Of a DNA stretch of 64,000 nt, positions 25,802 through 37,200 are shown in pieces. The stretch comes from an uncultured Lachnospiraceae bacterium (lineage in GTDB: Bacteria > Bacillota > Clostridia > Lachnospirales > Lachnospiraceae): assembly GCA_947650155.1 (NCBI GenBank), contig CANSUS010000004.1:1-64000 (forward strand), read 5' to 3'. The position numbers and the translations under genes were made by a program. The notes under the pieces were generated by a model. The model saw only the letters and a program-made list of their open reading frames with translations. It was not told the DNA's origin and did no database searches. Positions within the stretch are counted from its first letter, which is position 1; every line of letters begins with the position of its first letter.

Positions 25802-26027
25802 AATCTGTCTCATCCTTTCTGAAAATATTGATTATTTCAGCTGTATGTTATGCTGCTGAAACATTACTGACTCTCTAAGTTTATAACAAAATCACTTGAA
25901 ACGGAATTAAAAAAACGTTATTATTAATAAATAACGTTAATCAATATTTTTAAATTTATTTTTGCTATACTATTATATAAGAAGATCCCCCGGTTGTAAA
26001 TGCAAATATAAGAAGAGAGATGATATT

Positions 26028-26906
26028 ATGAATTCCACACAGCTGAACTGCTTTCTTGCTGTCGCAGACAGCCTGAGTTTCGCGAGAGCTTCCGAAAAAC
26101 TTCATATCACGCAGCCTGCGGTCACGCACCAGATCAATTCTCTGGAAAGCGAATTGGATGTTAAATTATTTAAAAGGACTACCAGAACTGTGGAGCTGAC
26201 AAGAGAAGGTTACAGCTTTATTGCAGACGCCAAAAGTATCCTGAATACAATGGCAATGGCAAAAATGCGTTTTACTGTACAGGAGAAGATCGAACCCGCT
26301 CCCTTTATGATTGGCTGCGGATTAAAAGAATTAAGCTTTCTTCCGACCCTTATAAAATCCATGCTCACCTTGTATCCAAACATACATCCTTTTATCAAGA
26401 CGATTCCCTTTCCTGCATTGATGAATCACCTCAGGAATGAATCCATAGACGTGCTGTTCGGTTTACAGGGCGTGACCGCTGCCAAACAGGACTGCCGCTT
26501 TCAGGAACTTGCCAGAGCGCCCATCGTCTGTGCCATGCCAAAGGAACATCCGCTTTCTTCCAGAGAAAAAATTACAAAAAAGGACTTACAAAAACAACGT
26601 ATTGCCGTTTTGGATAATGCAAATGTCATGCCCCAGGTATTATCTGTCCAAAGCCATATTCTCTTTGAGCATCATCCTGCCGACTTATATTGCTGTGAAA
26701 CAATGGAAGAGGTTCTTACCCTTGTAAAAGCCGGTATGAGCCTCACCTTCCTGCCTGATATCGTTCCCATGCGGGACGCTTTGCTTGCCTACGTACCGCT
26801 TGAAACAAATACTTCTCTTTCTTATGGAATTTTTTATAAAACCTTACAGGATAAATCCATGATCCGGGATTTTTTAAAAATTGCGGTCCGGTACTTTCAG
26901 ACCTGA
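26028..26906 (+). CDS. LysR-family transcriptional regulator
   Basis: A 292-residue LysR regulator. The N-terminal winged helix (MNSTQLNCFLAVADSLSFAR, ITQPAVTHQINSLES) is followed by the periplasmic-binding-like effector domain. The ATG at 26028 is preceded by an AAGAGAGATG purine box; upstream in-frame codons look non-coding. It is divergent from the ABC exporter pair (226-bp gap), which is its likely target. The inducer cannot be guessed. Confidence 0.85.
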   Translation: MNSTQLNCFLAVADSLSFARASEKLHITQPAVTHQINSLESELDVKLFKRTTRTVELTREGYSFIADAKSILNTMAMAKMRFTVQEKIEPAPFMIGCGLKELSFLPTLIKSMLTLYPNIHPFIKTIPFPALMNHLRNESIDVLFGLQGVTAAKQDCRFQELARAPIVCAMPKEHPLSSREKITKKDLQKQRIAVLDNANVMPQVLSVQSHILFEHHPADLYCCETMEEVLTLVKAGMSLTFLPDIVPMRDALLAYVPLETNTSLSYGIFYKTLQDKSMIRDFLKIAVRYFQT

Positions 26907-26925
26907 CCCTCCTGATTTTATGTAC

Positions 26926-27642
26926 TCAGTCAAACAGAATCTCTTCCACGGTCACAAACTCATATCCTTCCTCCTGCAGCTCATCTACAATTCTGAGCGC
27001 CGCTGTTACAGAGGTTGCATAATAATCATGCAATAAAATAATATCGTTTTCATCCGCCTTGGCCACCACTCTTTTCGTTACCCGGGCTGCACTGTCCGAA
27101 CACCAGTCCTGGGGATCTACTGTCCAAAGCACAGGAAACATATTTAACTCCGTCTCAAACTTTTTGTCCCATGTTCCATAGGGCGGTCTGACATAAAGCA
27201 CTTCCTTTCCTGTAATCTCACTGATAATCTCATTGGTTTTAATCAGCTGATTTTTAAATTCCTCTCTGTTTCCTGCGCTCAGCTGTATGTGGCTGTAGGT
27301 ATGATTGCCGATCAGATGCCCTTCTTCGCTCATCCTTGCAATGATATCAGGATGCAGTTCTGCATGTTCCCCGGTCACAAAGAAGGTAGCCTTCACCCCT
27401 CTTTCCTTGAGTCCGTCCAAAAGCTGCTCTGTATATTGTGGATGAGGACCATCATCAAAGGTGATTGCAATTTTCTTTGTTCCTGTATCTTTCATTACTT
27501 CTTTATCCTTTTCCATGTCTGCTGTTTTTTCTCCCATTGTTATTGTCTCTTTTATCCGCATAGCATTGCCCCCTGCATGAAATATGCTGATCAGCGCACA
27601 CAAAATCAGGACTGCCATAACAAAATTTAATTTTCTGTTCAC
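26926..27642 (-). CDS. Polysaccharide deacetylase (NodB domain)
   Basis: A 238-residue membrane-anchored enzyme. Residues ~6-24 are a hydrophobic signal anchor, then a Lys/Glu linker and the NodB catalytic domain. It shows motif 1 TFDDGPHP, motif 2 HTYSHIQL (zinc His), motif 3 RPPYGTWD, motif 4 DPQDW and motif 5 ILLHDYY. Such enzymes remove acetyl groups from peptidoglycan N-acetylglucosamine or N-acetylmuramic acid outside the cell. The start appears to be a GTG at 27642; a later ATG at codon 9 would cut into the signal anchor. It is convergent with the LysR gene. Confidence 0.85.
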   Translation of the reverse strand: MNRKLNFVMAVLILCALISIFHAGGNAMRIKETITMGEKTADMEKDKEVMKDTGTKKIAITFDDGPHPQYTEQLLDGLKERGVKATFFVTGEHAELHPDIIARMSEEGHLIGNHTYSHIQLSAGNREEFKNQLIKTNEIISEITGKEVLYVRPPYGTWDKKFETELNMFPVLWTVDPQDWCSDSAARVTKRVVAKADENDIILLHDYYATSVTAALRIVDELQEEGYEFVTVEEILFD

Positions 27643-27866
27643 TTTTTACAATTTTCCCTGCAAATGATCTTATATAATATATATGCAGGAGTATCCGCCA
27701 CAAACATACATTGTATTCAAAAACAATATATGTTATAATTTCACTATTATATATATATTATCACAGGATCTGCCCGGATACTATGGGAAGAATGATTAAC
27801 ATCTAAGCGACAGTTTTTTAATAGCGGGCAGTATTACAGATAAAATAGAAAGTCAGGAAAAACAAT

Positions 27867-28253
27867 ATGGGGTATTCTCAACACAAATCTGAAGAATCTG
27901 TTGAAGATTATCTGGAAACGATTCTTCTTTTAAGCAGACGGTTGTCTGAAGTTCGATCTATTGACATTGCAAACGAACTTGGCTACTCCAAGCCAAGCGT
28001 CAGCGTTGCCATGAAAAATCTCAAAGCCAAAGGCTATATTACCGTTTCCGAAAATGGATATATCTTACTGACAGAAACAGGCAAAAAACTTGCAGAATCT
28101 GTTTATGAACGTCATTCCCTGCTCTGTAACTGGCTGGTCAGCCTTGGAGTAGATCCCCAAACAGCTTCCGCTGACGCCTGTAAAATGGAACACGATATCA
28201 GCCCGGAAAGTTTTGAAGCAGTCAAACGCTGTATCCTTCAGTTTATGAAATAA
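27867..28253 (+). CDS. DtxR/MntR-family metal-dependent regulator
   Basis: A 128-residue repressor with a winged helix (VRSIDIANELGYSKPSVSVA) and a short dimerisation/metal-binding domain (LLCNWLVSLGVDPQTASADA, then ACKMEHDISPESFEAVK). The Cys, Glu and His positions of the C-terminal half correspond to metal ligands of the family. There is no SH3-like third domain, as in MntR. It would repress manganese or iron uptake genes when the metal is plentiful; no such transporter lies next to it. A strong two-way terminator follows. Confidence 0.8.
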   Translation: MGYSQHKSEESVEDYLETILLLSRRLSEVRSIDIANELGYSKPSVSVAMKNLKAKGYITVSENGYILLTETGKKLAESVYERHSLLCNWLVSLGVDPQTASADACKMEHDISPESFEAVKRCILQFMK

Positions 28254-28265
28254 TCTTTTCAAATC

Positions 28266-28308
28266 AAAAATCCGCTGTTTTAGGAATCTCTAAAACAACG
28301 GATTTTTT
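28266..28308. terminator. Bidirectional terminator after DtxR-family gene
   Basis: A long stem (AAAATCCGCTGTTTTAG with CTAAAACAACGGATTTT, one mismatch) is followed by T runs in both directions between two convergent genes. Confidence 0.8.
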
Positions 28309-28340
28309 ACTTCCCTGATGAACCAATTAAGCAAAACTGA

Positions 28341-29297
28341 TTATAACTGTTTGTCCACAGCAGAACCTTTTAAGTCTTCAACCAGCAGATTCATATCGTT
28401 AATCATTTTCTTTACATTCTGTTTTACACTGTCTGTAGCATCCCCCAGCTGAAGGATTTCATCTGTATGAACGATATCCAGTATTTCGTCGTCATCATCT
28501 TCTTTTTCATCATTCTTATCCCGAATTGCCTCAAGCCGCTCTTCTTCCTCTTTCTTTTCCTCGGCTTTCTCTTTTTCTTCCTCTTCGAGTTCTTCCTGAT
28601 GATCGTCGATCTTATCCTTCACTTCAAGCATCATGCCAAAAGCAGCTTCTTTACTGGCTCTGACCATCATTTCATCTTTTTTGTTCTGTGCGTCTATCAT
28701 GGAATGATCTTTCAGGCGGCCGTTCTGAATCGCTGTAATCGCTTTACTCTCTGCAACCAGTTCACTCTGCTTCTTTTCCATGTCCGTAGTGAACCTTCCC
28801 TTGGAATCTTCAAGGGCTGAATATCTTTCATAATATTCGCCTATTTTCTGGCCTTTTAACTGCTCTGCCCTTGCCTTTTCCTCTTCCGTCAAATTCACCG
28901 GCGTCTTACTGCCTGCCTTTTTTAATAATTCCAGATCCTGCGCGTCTGCATCCGTAATTCCATACTGCTCTTTCAATTCTTCCTGTTTAGCGGAAATCTG
29001 CGTTATAGAATCATTGAGTGTGTTGATCTCTTTACGAAGGTCCTCTATATGAGAAGCGCGGCTCTCTAAATCTTTATCGATCTTCTGCTGTGCGCCTGCC
29101 GCATCGGACCACATCTTCATTGCCTTTTTCTGTGCCTGTGCCTTTTTAGCGGAAACCGGATCTAATTTCTGCTTCAGGTTTCCCCCAAAAACAACTCCGT
29201 TTACGACTTTACCGTTCTTATTTTCGGCGCCATTTTGCTCCGCTTTTCTGCTTGCTGCATATTCGTTTGAAGCTGCTCCCGTCGCTTTTATTACCAT
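28341..29297 (-). CDS. Charged coiled-coil protein, function unknown
   Basis: A 318-residue protein without signal peptide or membrane segment. It starts MVIKATGAASNEYAASRKAE. Residues ~60-130 and ~150-270 are predicted by eye as long coiled coils. Residues ~225-262 are an extremely acidic/basic run of Glu and Lys, followed by KEDDDDEILDI. I do not recognise a named family, though similar proteins occur in Lachnospiraceae. The start at 29297 (GGATTGGTGT ahead) removes an unconvincing 25-residue extension. It is a single-gene unit, with a 198-base gap upstream to the ASKHA gene stop. Confidence 0.6.
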   Translation of the reverse strand: MVIKATGAASNEYAASRKAEQNGAENKNGKVVNGVVFGGNLKQKLDPVSAKKAQAQKKAMKMWSDAAGAQQKIDKDLESRASHIEDLRKEINTLNDSITQISAKQEELKEQYGITDADAQDLELLKKAGSKTPVNLTEEEKARAEQLKGQKIGEYYERYSALEDSKGRFTTDMEKKQSELVAESKAITAIQNGRLKDHSMIDAQNKKDEMMVRASKEAAFGMMLEVKDKIDDHQEELEEEEKEKAEEKKEEEERLEAIRDKNDEKEDDDDEILDIVHTDEILQLGDATDSVKQNVKKMINDMNLLVEDLKGSAVDKQL

Positions 29298-29495
29298 TTT
29301 ACACCAATCCTTTCTTTTACCATGCAAGCAGAACACATGACTTTCAACTATACATGCAGCTGACCTCACCATGCGGATTCTACTTTATACATGCCTGGCA
29401 TCCATGCCAATTATTCTTATATAGTATATCGGTCAAATTTATAAATTCTAAAGTCTGTATACAACAAAAAATACAGCTTTCACAACATTTTTCTT

Positions 29496-31058
29496 CTATC
29501 GTTCCCTGTTTCCTGCCGGGAAGTCCATATATCGGATATAGGTTTCCTGAAATTCCTTTTCCTCTGCCAAGTTAAAACTTTCAATTTTTGAAGTGTCCAA
29601 CGCGTCTGCACCTCTGTGCAAAAGGAAATCCCGTCCATAGCGGAGCGCGCCTGCCAGCGCACTGTTTCCTACTGCGCTTATCTTACCTTTAAGTTTTTCC
29701 GGTAAAAGCCCGGTACGAACCGCCGCGTAATCTGATAAAAAAAAACCAAAACCGCCTGCAAGGTATACGCTGTCTATCTGTTCACAGGACGCAAGCCCAT
29801 ATTTTTTGATTAAAAGTTCGATGCCTGCCCGGACTGCCGCCTTGGCAAGCTGGATCTGCCTGACTTTCTCTAAAGTGATCTCTATCTGCTTTCCCTGATA
29901 TAAACAGCTTTCCGGCTTTTCCATATATCCGCTTTCTTCAATAACGCCTGCATCCAGCAGACCGGCAATTGCCGCAAGCATGTCCGCACCATAGATGCCT
30001 CCCGCCGCTCCTCCTTCAAATGCAGGTCCTGCCGCCGCCGCACAGGAAAGTATTTTTTTCCTGTTTCCCAAAGCCATTTCCCCATTTGTGCCCAGATCAA
30101 TCAGTAAATTTATCTGCTCCGACTGCTGCATCTTCGTCTCTAAAATCCCCGCTGACACATCCGCGCCAATAAAAGCAGACACAGAAGGCATAAGCAGTGC
30201 CCTGATTCCCTCCATTTCCATTTCTGTTTCATTAACAAATACGGGCGTAAATGGACTTTTTCCAAGCCCGCTTGTATCTGCTCCCACAAAAATATGAAGC
30301 ATTGCTGTATTTCCGGTAATGCATAGTAATTCCGGCTTCTGAAACACCTCTGTTTCCAACTGTACTGCTTCTTTCCTGTTCCGACTTCCTGTCCCGAGTT
30401 TTTTTATTCCCTGTAAAACCGCCTGTAAAATGCAGTCCCGCATCTCCTCTCCATATTCAATGGCGGCCTGTATCCTGGAAAGCACATCCAGTCCGTATCG
30501 TCTCTGTGGATTCAAAAATTTTTCAGTTGCCAATACCTCTCCCGTCAACACATCTGCAAGCTGCATCACGACAGTCGTTGTTCCAATATCCACTGCTGCA
30601 AAAACACGGGGATGCGCCGGATTTTCGGCGGCGCTTCCAATTATATTCCCCTGATCCGCCCTGACAGACTTAAGATCAGTGATTGAAAGCGCTTTTCTTT
30701 CAACATGGTTCCCCGTTTCCGCAACAATCTGCATATCCGGCTCGTTCTCAAAACAAAGTTCAATCGTACAGTCCTGTTTGGGCTTTGCCCTGCATGCAAG
30801 GCGGTAGCCTTCTCTTAATTCTGCAGGCTCAAAAAGTTTTCTTTCCTCTGTGCCCGGAAGCGGCGCTCCTTTCAAAAACCTGATCCTGCACCGCCCGCAC
30901 AGGGATAGACCTTTACAGAAGCTCCCCTGTGCCATCCCGTTTCTTGTAAAGGTTTCCAAAATACTTCTTTCTTTGTCATGCAGTATTTTTTGTACTGCCT
31001 GCCCGTCCTTTATTGTGATCGTAATCGTTTCAGACAAACTGGTTACGCTCCCTGTCAT
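29496..31058 (-). CDS. ASKHA-domain protein with N-terminal 2Fe-2S ferredoxin (DUF4445/RACo-like)
   Basis: A 520-residue protein related to reductive activators of corrinoid proteins. The N-terminal ~90 residues are a 2Fe-2S ferredoxin with CKGLSLCGRC (C-x5-C-x2-C) and a fourth Cys in RLACRA. The rest is an ASKHA ATPase-like domain: FAAVDIGTTTVVMQL, LCITGNTAMLHIF, NLLIDLGTNGEMAL and VYLAGGFGFF. Known relatives use ATP to push an electron onto a cobalt centre of a methyltransferase. No methyltransferase or corrinoid protein gene is nearby, so its client is unknown. Its start overlaps the DUF4250 gene by 29 bp, so the two are co-translated. Confidence 0.8.
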   Translation of the reverse strand: MTGSVTSLSETITITIKDGQAVQKILHDKERSILETFTRNGMAQGSFCKGLSLCGRCRIRFLKGAPLPGTEERKLFEPAELREGYRLACRAKPKQDCTIELCFENEPDMQIVAETGNHVERKALSITDLKSVRADQGNIIGSAAENPAHPRVFAAVDIGTTTVVMQLADVLTGEVLATEKFLNPQRRYGLDVLSRIQAAIEYGEEMRDCILQAVLQGIKKLGTGSRNRKEAVQLETEVFQKPELLCITGNTAMLHIFVGADTSGLGKSPFTPVFVNETEMEMEGIRALLMPSVSAFIGADVSAGILETKMQQSEQINLLIDLGTNGEMALGNRKKILSCAAAAGPAFEGGAAGGIYGADMLAAIAGLLDAGVIEESGYMEKPESCLYQGKQIEITLEKVRQIQLAKAAVRAGIELLIKKYGLASCEQIDSVYLAGGFGFFLSDYAAVRTGLLPEKLKGKISAVGNSALAGALRYGRDFLLHRGADALDTSKIESFNLAEEKEFQETYIRYMDFPAGNRER

Positions 31059-31203
31059 AATGATAATCGATCCCCTGTAGTTTTTCTGAAATCTCCTCCT
31101 GATCGATATCTAAATCCGCGCACAGTTCTTCTAAATCTTTATAATAATCTCTTAGCTTTAAATTCATAAAGCTAAGTAACATAACAGGATCTTTTGGTAT
31201 CAT
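31030..31203 (-). CDS. DUF4250 small protein
   Basis: A 57-residue protein matching DUF4250: MIPKDPVMLLSFMNLKLRD, then a short helical middle and IDYHYDRERNQFV at the end. It looks like a small helix-turn-helix fold, function unknown. The start at 31203 has GGGAG 6 bases ahead. An AG-rich 36-base leader with a hairpin (31209-31244) lies directly before it and recurs before the fucosidase gene. It overlaps the downstream ASKHA gene. Confidence 0.8.
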   Translation of the reverse strand: MIPKDPVMLLSFMNLKLRDYYKDLEELCADLDIDQEEISEKLQGIDYHYDRERNQFV

Positions 31204-31208
31204 TTTTA

Positions 31209-31244
31209 CTCCCATCTGCCCGCTTTTGCGGACACTCAAATCAG
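31209..31244 (-). promoter_or_regulatory. Conserved leader hairpin, copy 1
   Basis: On the minus strand CTGATTTGAGTGTCCGC, a 4-base loop AAAA, and GCGGGCAGATGGGAG come just before the DUF4250 start. TGTCCGC pairs with GCGGGCA (one G-U pair). The final GGGAG is the ribosome binding site. A second copy with a different loop is at 63802-63837. Confidence 0.6.
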
Positions 31245-31377
31245 CTTTGTCTGTCATTTTCTTTTTCACAATAGCATCTGTAGCTGTAAATTGCAATAGA
31301 AAAACAGCGCATGCTTTTCTCATCCGAAAGAGCAGTACGCTGTTTTCCTCAAATAAATTATTTCCTTTGTATATCTT

Positions 31378-33960
31378 TTATTTTTTTACGGCTTTTAATG
31401 TCTCCTGATCCACTTCAATCAATATCGTATCTCCCGTTCCCACCTGACCGGCAAGAATCAGCTTTGCGGCAAGCGTTTCCACATATTTTTGCACGTAACG
31501 CTTTAACGGTCTCGCACCATATACCGGATCATATGCATTTTCCGTAATGAACTGCTCCGCCTGCGGCGTCAATTCTATGGAAAGCTCCCTGTCTGCCAGC
31601 CGTTTGTTCAGATCCGCAAGAATCAGCCGGATAATACCGCCGATATTGTCTTTTGTCAAAGGCTTAAATAAAATGGTTTCATCCAGACGATTCAAAAATT
31701 CAGGCCGGAAGTGATTCCTTAACTCATTCATAATAAGCTTTTCCGCTTCTTCCCTGATATTGCCCTCGTCATCGATTCCTTCCAGCAAATATTGCGCCCC
31801 GATATTAGAAGTCATGATCAGAATCGTATTTTTGAAGTCTACCGTTCTGCCCTGTGAGTCTGTAATACGGCCATCGTCCAACACCTGTAAAAGTACGTTG
31901 AAAACATCAGGATGAGCCTTTTCAATCTCATCAAAAAGCACTACCGAATAGGGCTTTCTCCTGACTGCTTCTGTCAGCTGTCCGCCCTCTTCATATCCCA
32001 CATATCCGGGAGGCGCTCCGATCAGACGAGATACGGAATACTTCTCCATATATTCGCTCATATCGATTCTAACCATATTATTTTCATCATCAAAAAGCGA
32101 TGCCGCAAGAGATTTGGCAAGTTCTGTCTTCCCCACGCCGGTAGGACCCAGAAACAGGAAGGAGCCGATTGGTTTAGTCGGATCTTTAATCCCTGCTTTA
32201 GAACGGATAATTGCCTCTGTTACTTTGGTAACGCCCTCATCCTGCCCTATCACACGTCTGTGCAGTTCATCATCCAAATGCAGCGTCTTGTTTCTCTCGC
32301 TTTCCGTTAGTTTCGCCACCGGGATTCCTGTCCAGCGCGAAATGATACGGGCAATTTCTTCATCCGTCACACGCTCATGCACCAGGGAAAGATCTTTCTC
32401 ATTGACACTGGCTTCCTCTGCTTCCAGCTGCTTGCGCAGCGCCGGCAGTTTTCCATAACTTAATTCCGCTGCCTTTTCAAGATTTCCTTCTCTTTGGGCA
32501 ATCTGTATCTGCCCATTCACTTCTTCGATCTCCTCACGGAGTCTGGAAAGTTTATCCACTGAAGCTTTTTCGTTATCCCACTGTGCTTTTCTGTTGTTAA
32601 ATTCTTCTTTCAGTTCTGCCAGTTCTTTTTGCAGATTGGCAAGCCTTTCCTGGCTCAGCCTGTCGTCCTCTTTTTTCAGCGCCGCCTCTTCAATCTCCAT
32701 CTGCATCATTTTTCGCTGCAATTCATCCAGTTCCGTCGGCATGGAATCCAGTTCCGTTTTTATCAGCGCACAGGCCTCATCCACAAGATCAATCGCTTTA
32801 TCCGGTAAAAATCTGTCAGAAATATAACGATTGGATAAAGCTGCCGCACTAACAAGCGCATTATCCATGATCTTGACGCCATGATAGACCTCATAGCGTT
32901 CTTTCAACCCCCTTAAAATGGAAATGGTATCTTCCACGGTAGGTTCTTCCACTTGTACCGGCTGGAACCTTCTCTCTAATGCCGCATCTTTTTCGATGTA
33001 CTGCCTGTATTCATCTAAAGTCGTTGCGCCGATACAATGCAGCTCGCCTCTTGCAAGCATCGGCTTCAGCATATTGCCCGCATCCAGTGCGCCGTCTGTT
33101 TTGCCCGCGCCTACAATGGTATGCAGCTCATCAATGAATAATATGATCTGTCCGTCACTGTTTTTCACATCATCCAGCACAGCTTTTAAACGCTCTTCAA
33201 ATTCTCCTCTGTATTTAGCGCCTGCAACCAACGCCCCCATATCAAGGGCAAAAATCTTTTTATCCTTTAACCCCTGCGGCACATCTCCGCGCACAATACG
33301 CTGTGCCAATCCTTCTACCACCGCCGTCTTACCAACGCCCGGTTCCCCGATCAGAACGGGATTATTTTTTGTTTTACGGGAGAGGATACGGATTACATTA
33401 CGGATCTCCGTGTCTCTGCCGATGACAGGATCAAGCTTTTGATTTCTTGCCTTCTCTACCAGATCCTGTCCGTATTTTTCCAAAGTATCATAAGTAGCTT
33501 CCGGGTTATCGCTGGTCACCCTCTGATTGCCCCTTACGGTAGAAAGCGCCTGTAAAAAACGCTCTCTCGTAATGCCGTATTCCTGAAAGATGGCTTTGAT
33601 CTCCCGATTCGGATGATGAATCATGGCCAAAAACAAATGCTCTACCGATACATATTCGTCTCCCATTGCCTTTGCTTCATCTTCTGCACTGATCAGCGCT
33701 TTATTCAGGTCCTGTCCGACATAAACCTGCCCGCCCTGTACTTTTACCCGCTTTTCTACCGCCGCTTTCGCCCGGTTCAGAAAATGGTCTGTATTAATCT
33801 CCATTTTTTCAATCAGTTTTAAAATCAGGCTGTCCTCTATTGTCACTAAACTGTACAGTAAATGTTCCTGCTCTATTTCCTGATTGCCATATTCGTATGC
33901 AAGCTTTTCACACTGTTCTACCGCCTGCATGGATTTTTGTGTGAATTTTGAAATGTTCAT
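31378..33960 (-). CDS. clpB: ClpB disaggregase
   Basis: An 860-residue AAA+ chaperone that pulls proteins out of aggregates together with DnaK. It has the N domain ([20 protein letters not shown]) and AAA1 with Walker A GEPGVGKT and Walker B LFIDELH. The long coiled-coil middle domain (~400-530) marks ClpB rather than ClpA or ClpC. AAA2 has GPTGVGKT and LFDEIEKAH, followed by the C-terminal sensor-2 region ([10 protein letters not shown]). Length is normal. The start at 33960 follows GGAAGGAG. A CIRCE-like site overlaps its promoter, so HrcA control of heat-shock expression is expected. No terminator is evident close after the stop. Confidence 0.95.
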   Translation of the reverse strand: MNISKFTQKSMQAVEQCEKLAYEYGNQEIEQEHLLYSLVTIEDSLILKLIEKMEINTDHFLNRAKAAVEKRVKVQGGQVYVGQDLNKALISAEDEAKAMGDEYVSVEHLFLAMIHHPNREIKAIFQEYGITRERFLQALSTVRGNQRVTSDNPEATYDTLEKYGQDLVEKARNQKLDPVIGRDTEIRNVIRILSRKTKNNPVLIGEPGVGKTAVVEGLAQRIVRGDVPQGLKDKKIFALDMGALVAGAKYRGEFEERLKAVLDDVKNSDGQIILFIDELHTIVGAGKTDGALDAGNMLKPMLARGELHCIGATTLDEYRQYIEKDAALERRFQPVQVEEPTVEDTISILRGLKERYEVYHGVKIMDNALVSAAALSNRYISDRFLPDKAIDLVDEACALIKTELDSMPTELDELQRKMMQMEIEEAALKKEDDRLSQERLANLQKELAELKEEFNNRKAQWDNEKASVDKLSRLREEIEEVNGQIQIAQREGNLEKAAELSYGKLPALRKQLEAEEASVNEKDLSLVHERVTDEEIARIISRWTGIPVAKLTESERNKTLHLDDELHRRVIGQDEGVTKVTEAIIRSKAGIKDPTKPIGSFLFLGPTGVGKTELAKSLAASLFDDENNMVRIDMSEYMEKYSVSRLIGAPPGYVGYEEGGQLTEAVRRKPYSVVLFDEIEKAHPDVFNVLLQVLDDGRITDSQGRTVDFKNTILIMTSNIGAQYLLEGIDDEGNIREEAEKLIMNELRNHFRPEFLNRLDETILFKPLTKDNIGGIIRLILADLNKRLADRELSIELTPQAEQFITENAYDPVYGARPLKRYVQKYVETLAAKLILAGQVGTGDTILIEVDQETLKAVKK

Positions 33961-34023
33961 GGTGTCTCCTTCCTGTACATAGTACTGTTTGTTATTCTTT
34001 GTGCTTTTTTCTGTTCTATGCAC

Positions 34024-34052
34024 AATATAACACTGGTTGTTAGCAGTGTCAA
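34024..34052 (-). promoter_or_regulatory. clpB sigma-A promoter
   Basis: On the minus strand TTGACA (34052-34047) and TATATT (34029-34024) are spaced by exactly 17 bases, about 65 bases before the clpB start. The -35 box lies inside the CIRCE-like site. Confidence 0.8.
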
Positions 34053-34066
34053 GAGGCGAGTGCTAA
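34040..34066. promoter_or_regulatory. CIRCE-like operator (HrcA)
   Basis: TTAGCAGTG, nine bases, GAGTGCTAA. Against the CIRCE consensus TTAGCACTC-N9-GAGTGCTAA only two positions of the left arm differ. It overlaps the clpB -35 box, so HrcA binding would block transcription until heat shock. Confidence 0.8.
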
Positions 34067-34236
34067 TATTTTTGGTAAATTTTTGCTTGGTCTGTATTTA
34101 TGCGGATTTGCGGGTTTATAATTTTTGAAAAGCTTTAAATAACACGTGTTATAACACACGCATACCCCATTTGAGAAAAAATTGGGGGGACGATTTCTGC
34201 ATCTGATTTCATCAGGCTGCTTTCAGAACCGGAAAA

Positions 34237-37200
34237 CTTTACATTCCACTATGTTTCTATTTAAATTCAGCCTGTCAAAAGGGACTGTCGGACTTGCATT
34301 CAGCTTTACATTCCACTATGTTTCTATTTAAATGTAACGGGAACGAGAGACAACTACTATAATATAGACTTTACATTCCACTATGTTTCTATTTAAATAT
34401 ATACAAAATCCGCCCTTTGAAAGTCGGTTATGATCTTTACATTCCACTATGTTTCTATTTAAATCGGAAACAAACGATATACGAAGCCAATCATACAGAA
34501 CTTTACATTCCACTATGTTTCTATTTAAATACGCTTCGCCGGTCCGTGGATGGAGGTCTCTATGTGAACTTTACATTCCACTATGTTTCTATTTAAATTA
34601 TAGCCATGTCCTTCCTGTTCACAATGCAGTATTTCTTTACATTCCACTATGTTTCTATTTAAATACGAAAGAAGATAGAACGTCCGGCATTCCGAAATCC
34701 TTTACATTCCACTATGTTTCTATTTAAATTATCGTGCATTACTGCGGAGATGGGTACATCATTACTTTACATTCCACTATGTTTCTATTTAAATTTGTGA
34801 CTATGATTAAAGTTTCTGTGATTTCATCTGCTTTACATTCCACTATGTTTCTATTTAAATCCGATTTTGTCCAGCGGAAGTGCCGGATCAGCTTTTTTCT
34901 TTACATTCCACTATGTTTCTATTTAAATGGCCAGAAGCATGGAGGAGGTCACGCGCTATATTATCTTTACATTCCACTATGTTTCTATTTAAATGCGGAT
35001 CTGGCAAGGGTTGCCGTCTCGCTTATGAACCTTTACATTCCACTATGTTTCTATTTAAATCACAAGCGTTGCAACGAGAGTATCTCTCGGTATGCACTTT
35101 ACATTCCACTATGTTTCTATTTAAATCGTAAAAGCGGAAAGACTGACGCTTTTGGTAATATCTTTACATTCCACTATGTTTCTATTTAAATAAAATTTTT
35201 TTTGATTAAAAATACCATATAAAGACACTTTACATTCCACTATGTTTCTATTTAAATCATGATCCGTTCCGGGATTAACTGGAAACCAGAGTTCTTTACA
35301 TTCCACTATGTTTCTATTTAAATTTTGTAGCTACCGGTGTGGTTGGGAATTACCAAAGACCTTTACATTCCACTATGTTTCTATTTAAATCTTACATCGG
35401 TTGTTCTGATTTCAAACCGTTCTTTCTTTACATTCCACTATGTTTCTATTTAAATCATAAGCTGGTTTTGAAAAGGGCTTCAAACTCATTCCTTTACATT
35501 CCACTATGTTTCTATTTAAATCGCTTCAGCTCATACTCCTGATTAAGTCTTGTGAAACTTTACATTCCACTATGTTTCTATTTAAATTAAGGAACATCAC
35601 CTTACAGGTTTATTTTATTGAATCTTTACATTCCACTATGTTTCTATTTAAATTGCTTCTGACTGTCCGTATACTCCACTTCCTTCGGCCTTTACATTCC
35701 ACTATGTTTCTATTTAAATAATCTCATTGCCTTTATCATCTGCATCACTTTTGTACTTTACATTCCACTATGTTTCTATTTAAATGAAAGCCTTTTTTCT
35801 CCCAATTAAGATATTAAAGTTCTTTACATTCCACTATGTTTCTATTTAAATACCTCCTACCTCAATTTTACAACAGATTCGGGCGGCTTTACATTCCACT
35901 ATGTTTCTATTTAAATGCGAAACGGTCAGAAGTGCCTTGAAGCAAACATATGTCTTTACATTCCACTATGTTTCTATTTAAATCCCGTCCCTGCCGGGTA
36001 ATGCAGGGGAAAAATAAAACTTTACATTCCACTATGTTTCTATTTAAATAGATCAAAGCTTAGAAACAAGATTTTGATTGATTACCTTTACATTCCACTA
36101 TGTTTCTATTTAAATCAGTCGGGGCGTTTGGTGTGGCAGCGGGTGAAGCACTTCTTTACATTCCACTATGTTTCTATTTAAATAAGAAGCCCAGGAATTA
36201 AGGGCGCAGCGGGAAAAGACTTTACATTCCACTATGTTTCTATTTAAATTGCAGTTCTACGACGACTTTTACGACGACTTCTACCTTTACATTCCACTAT
36301 GTTTCTATTTAAATTTCTTAAGGCTCTTTGCAAGCTTACGGAAGATGAACTTTACATTCCACTATGTTTCTATTTAAATCAAAAGATTTTATACGCTATG
36401 TTGGAACGCTTCTATCTTTACATTCCACTATGTTTCTATTTAAATGCCGCCGCGCCCAGGCTTCCGTTATCTCTTGTATGCTTTACATTCCACTATGTTT
36501 CTATTTAAATGATATAACGCTTACGCCCTTAAGCTGTATCTTTGAAACTTTACATTCCACTATGTTTCTATTTAAATTACGGCAGCAGTCAATAAGAGAC
36601 AGGCGGCAGCAGTCTTTACATTCCACTATGTTTCTATTTAAATAAGAAACGATAACGCGAATTATCCCGGTAGCATATAACTTTACATTCCACTATGTTT
36701 CTATTTAAATGTACCTAAGAAGGCTTCTACGCAAAGCGGGAATTACTTTACATTCCACTATGTTTCTATTTAAATGCAATTCGATTATACCATAAGCCCA
36801 GCTTTTTATAACTTTACATTCCACTATGTTTCTATTTAAATGAAGGTAAACCCGGAAGACCTAAAGGGCTGGAAATGCCTTTACATTCCACTATGTTTCT
36901 ATTTAAATAGGAATGTTAACAAGAGGTTGTCCGCGTGTAAATCACTTTACATTCCACTATGTTTCTATTTAAATGTTTATTCGAGTTTTAATATAACGCA
37001 AGTAAACACCTTTACATTCCACTATGTTTCTATTTAAATAATCTCTATAAATCTGAATTACCATATTGCAGACATCTTTACATTCCACTATGTTTCTATT
37101 TAAATCCCGTAGGCTTCGCTCCATAGAACGCTGCTTCTGTCTTTACATTCCACTATGTTTCTATTTAAATTCAGTTGCACTTAAAGGTTCTATTTGATCG

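Noticed and set aside
34139-34152. 14-bp palindrome ATAACACGTGTTAT left of the array
   Set aside because: No link to a gene or repeat that I could support; it may be an operator, but nothing shows which protein or promoter it serves.
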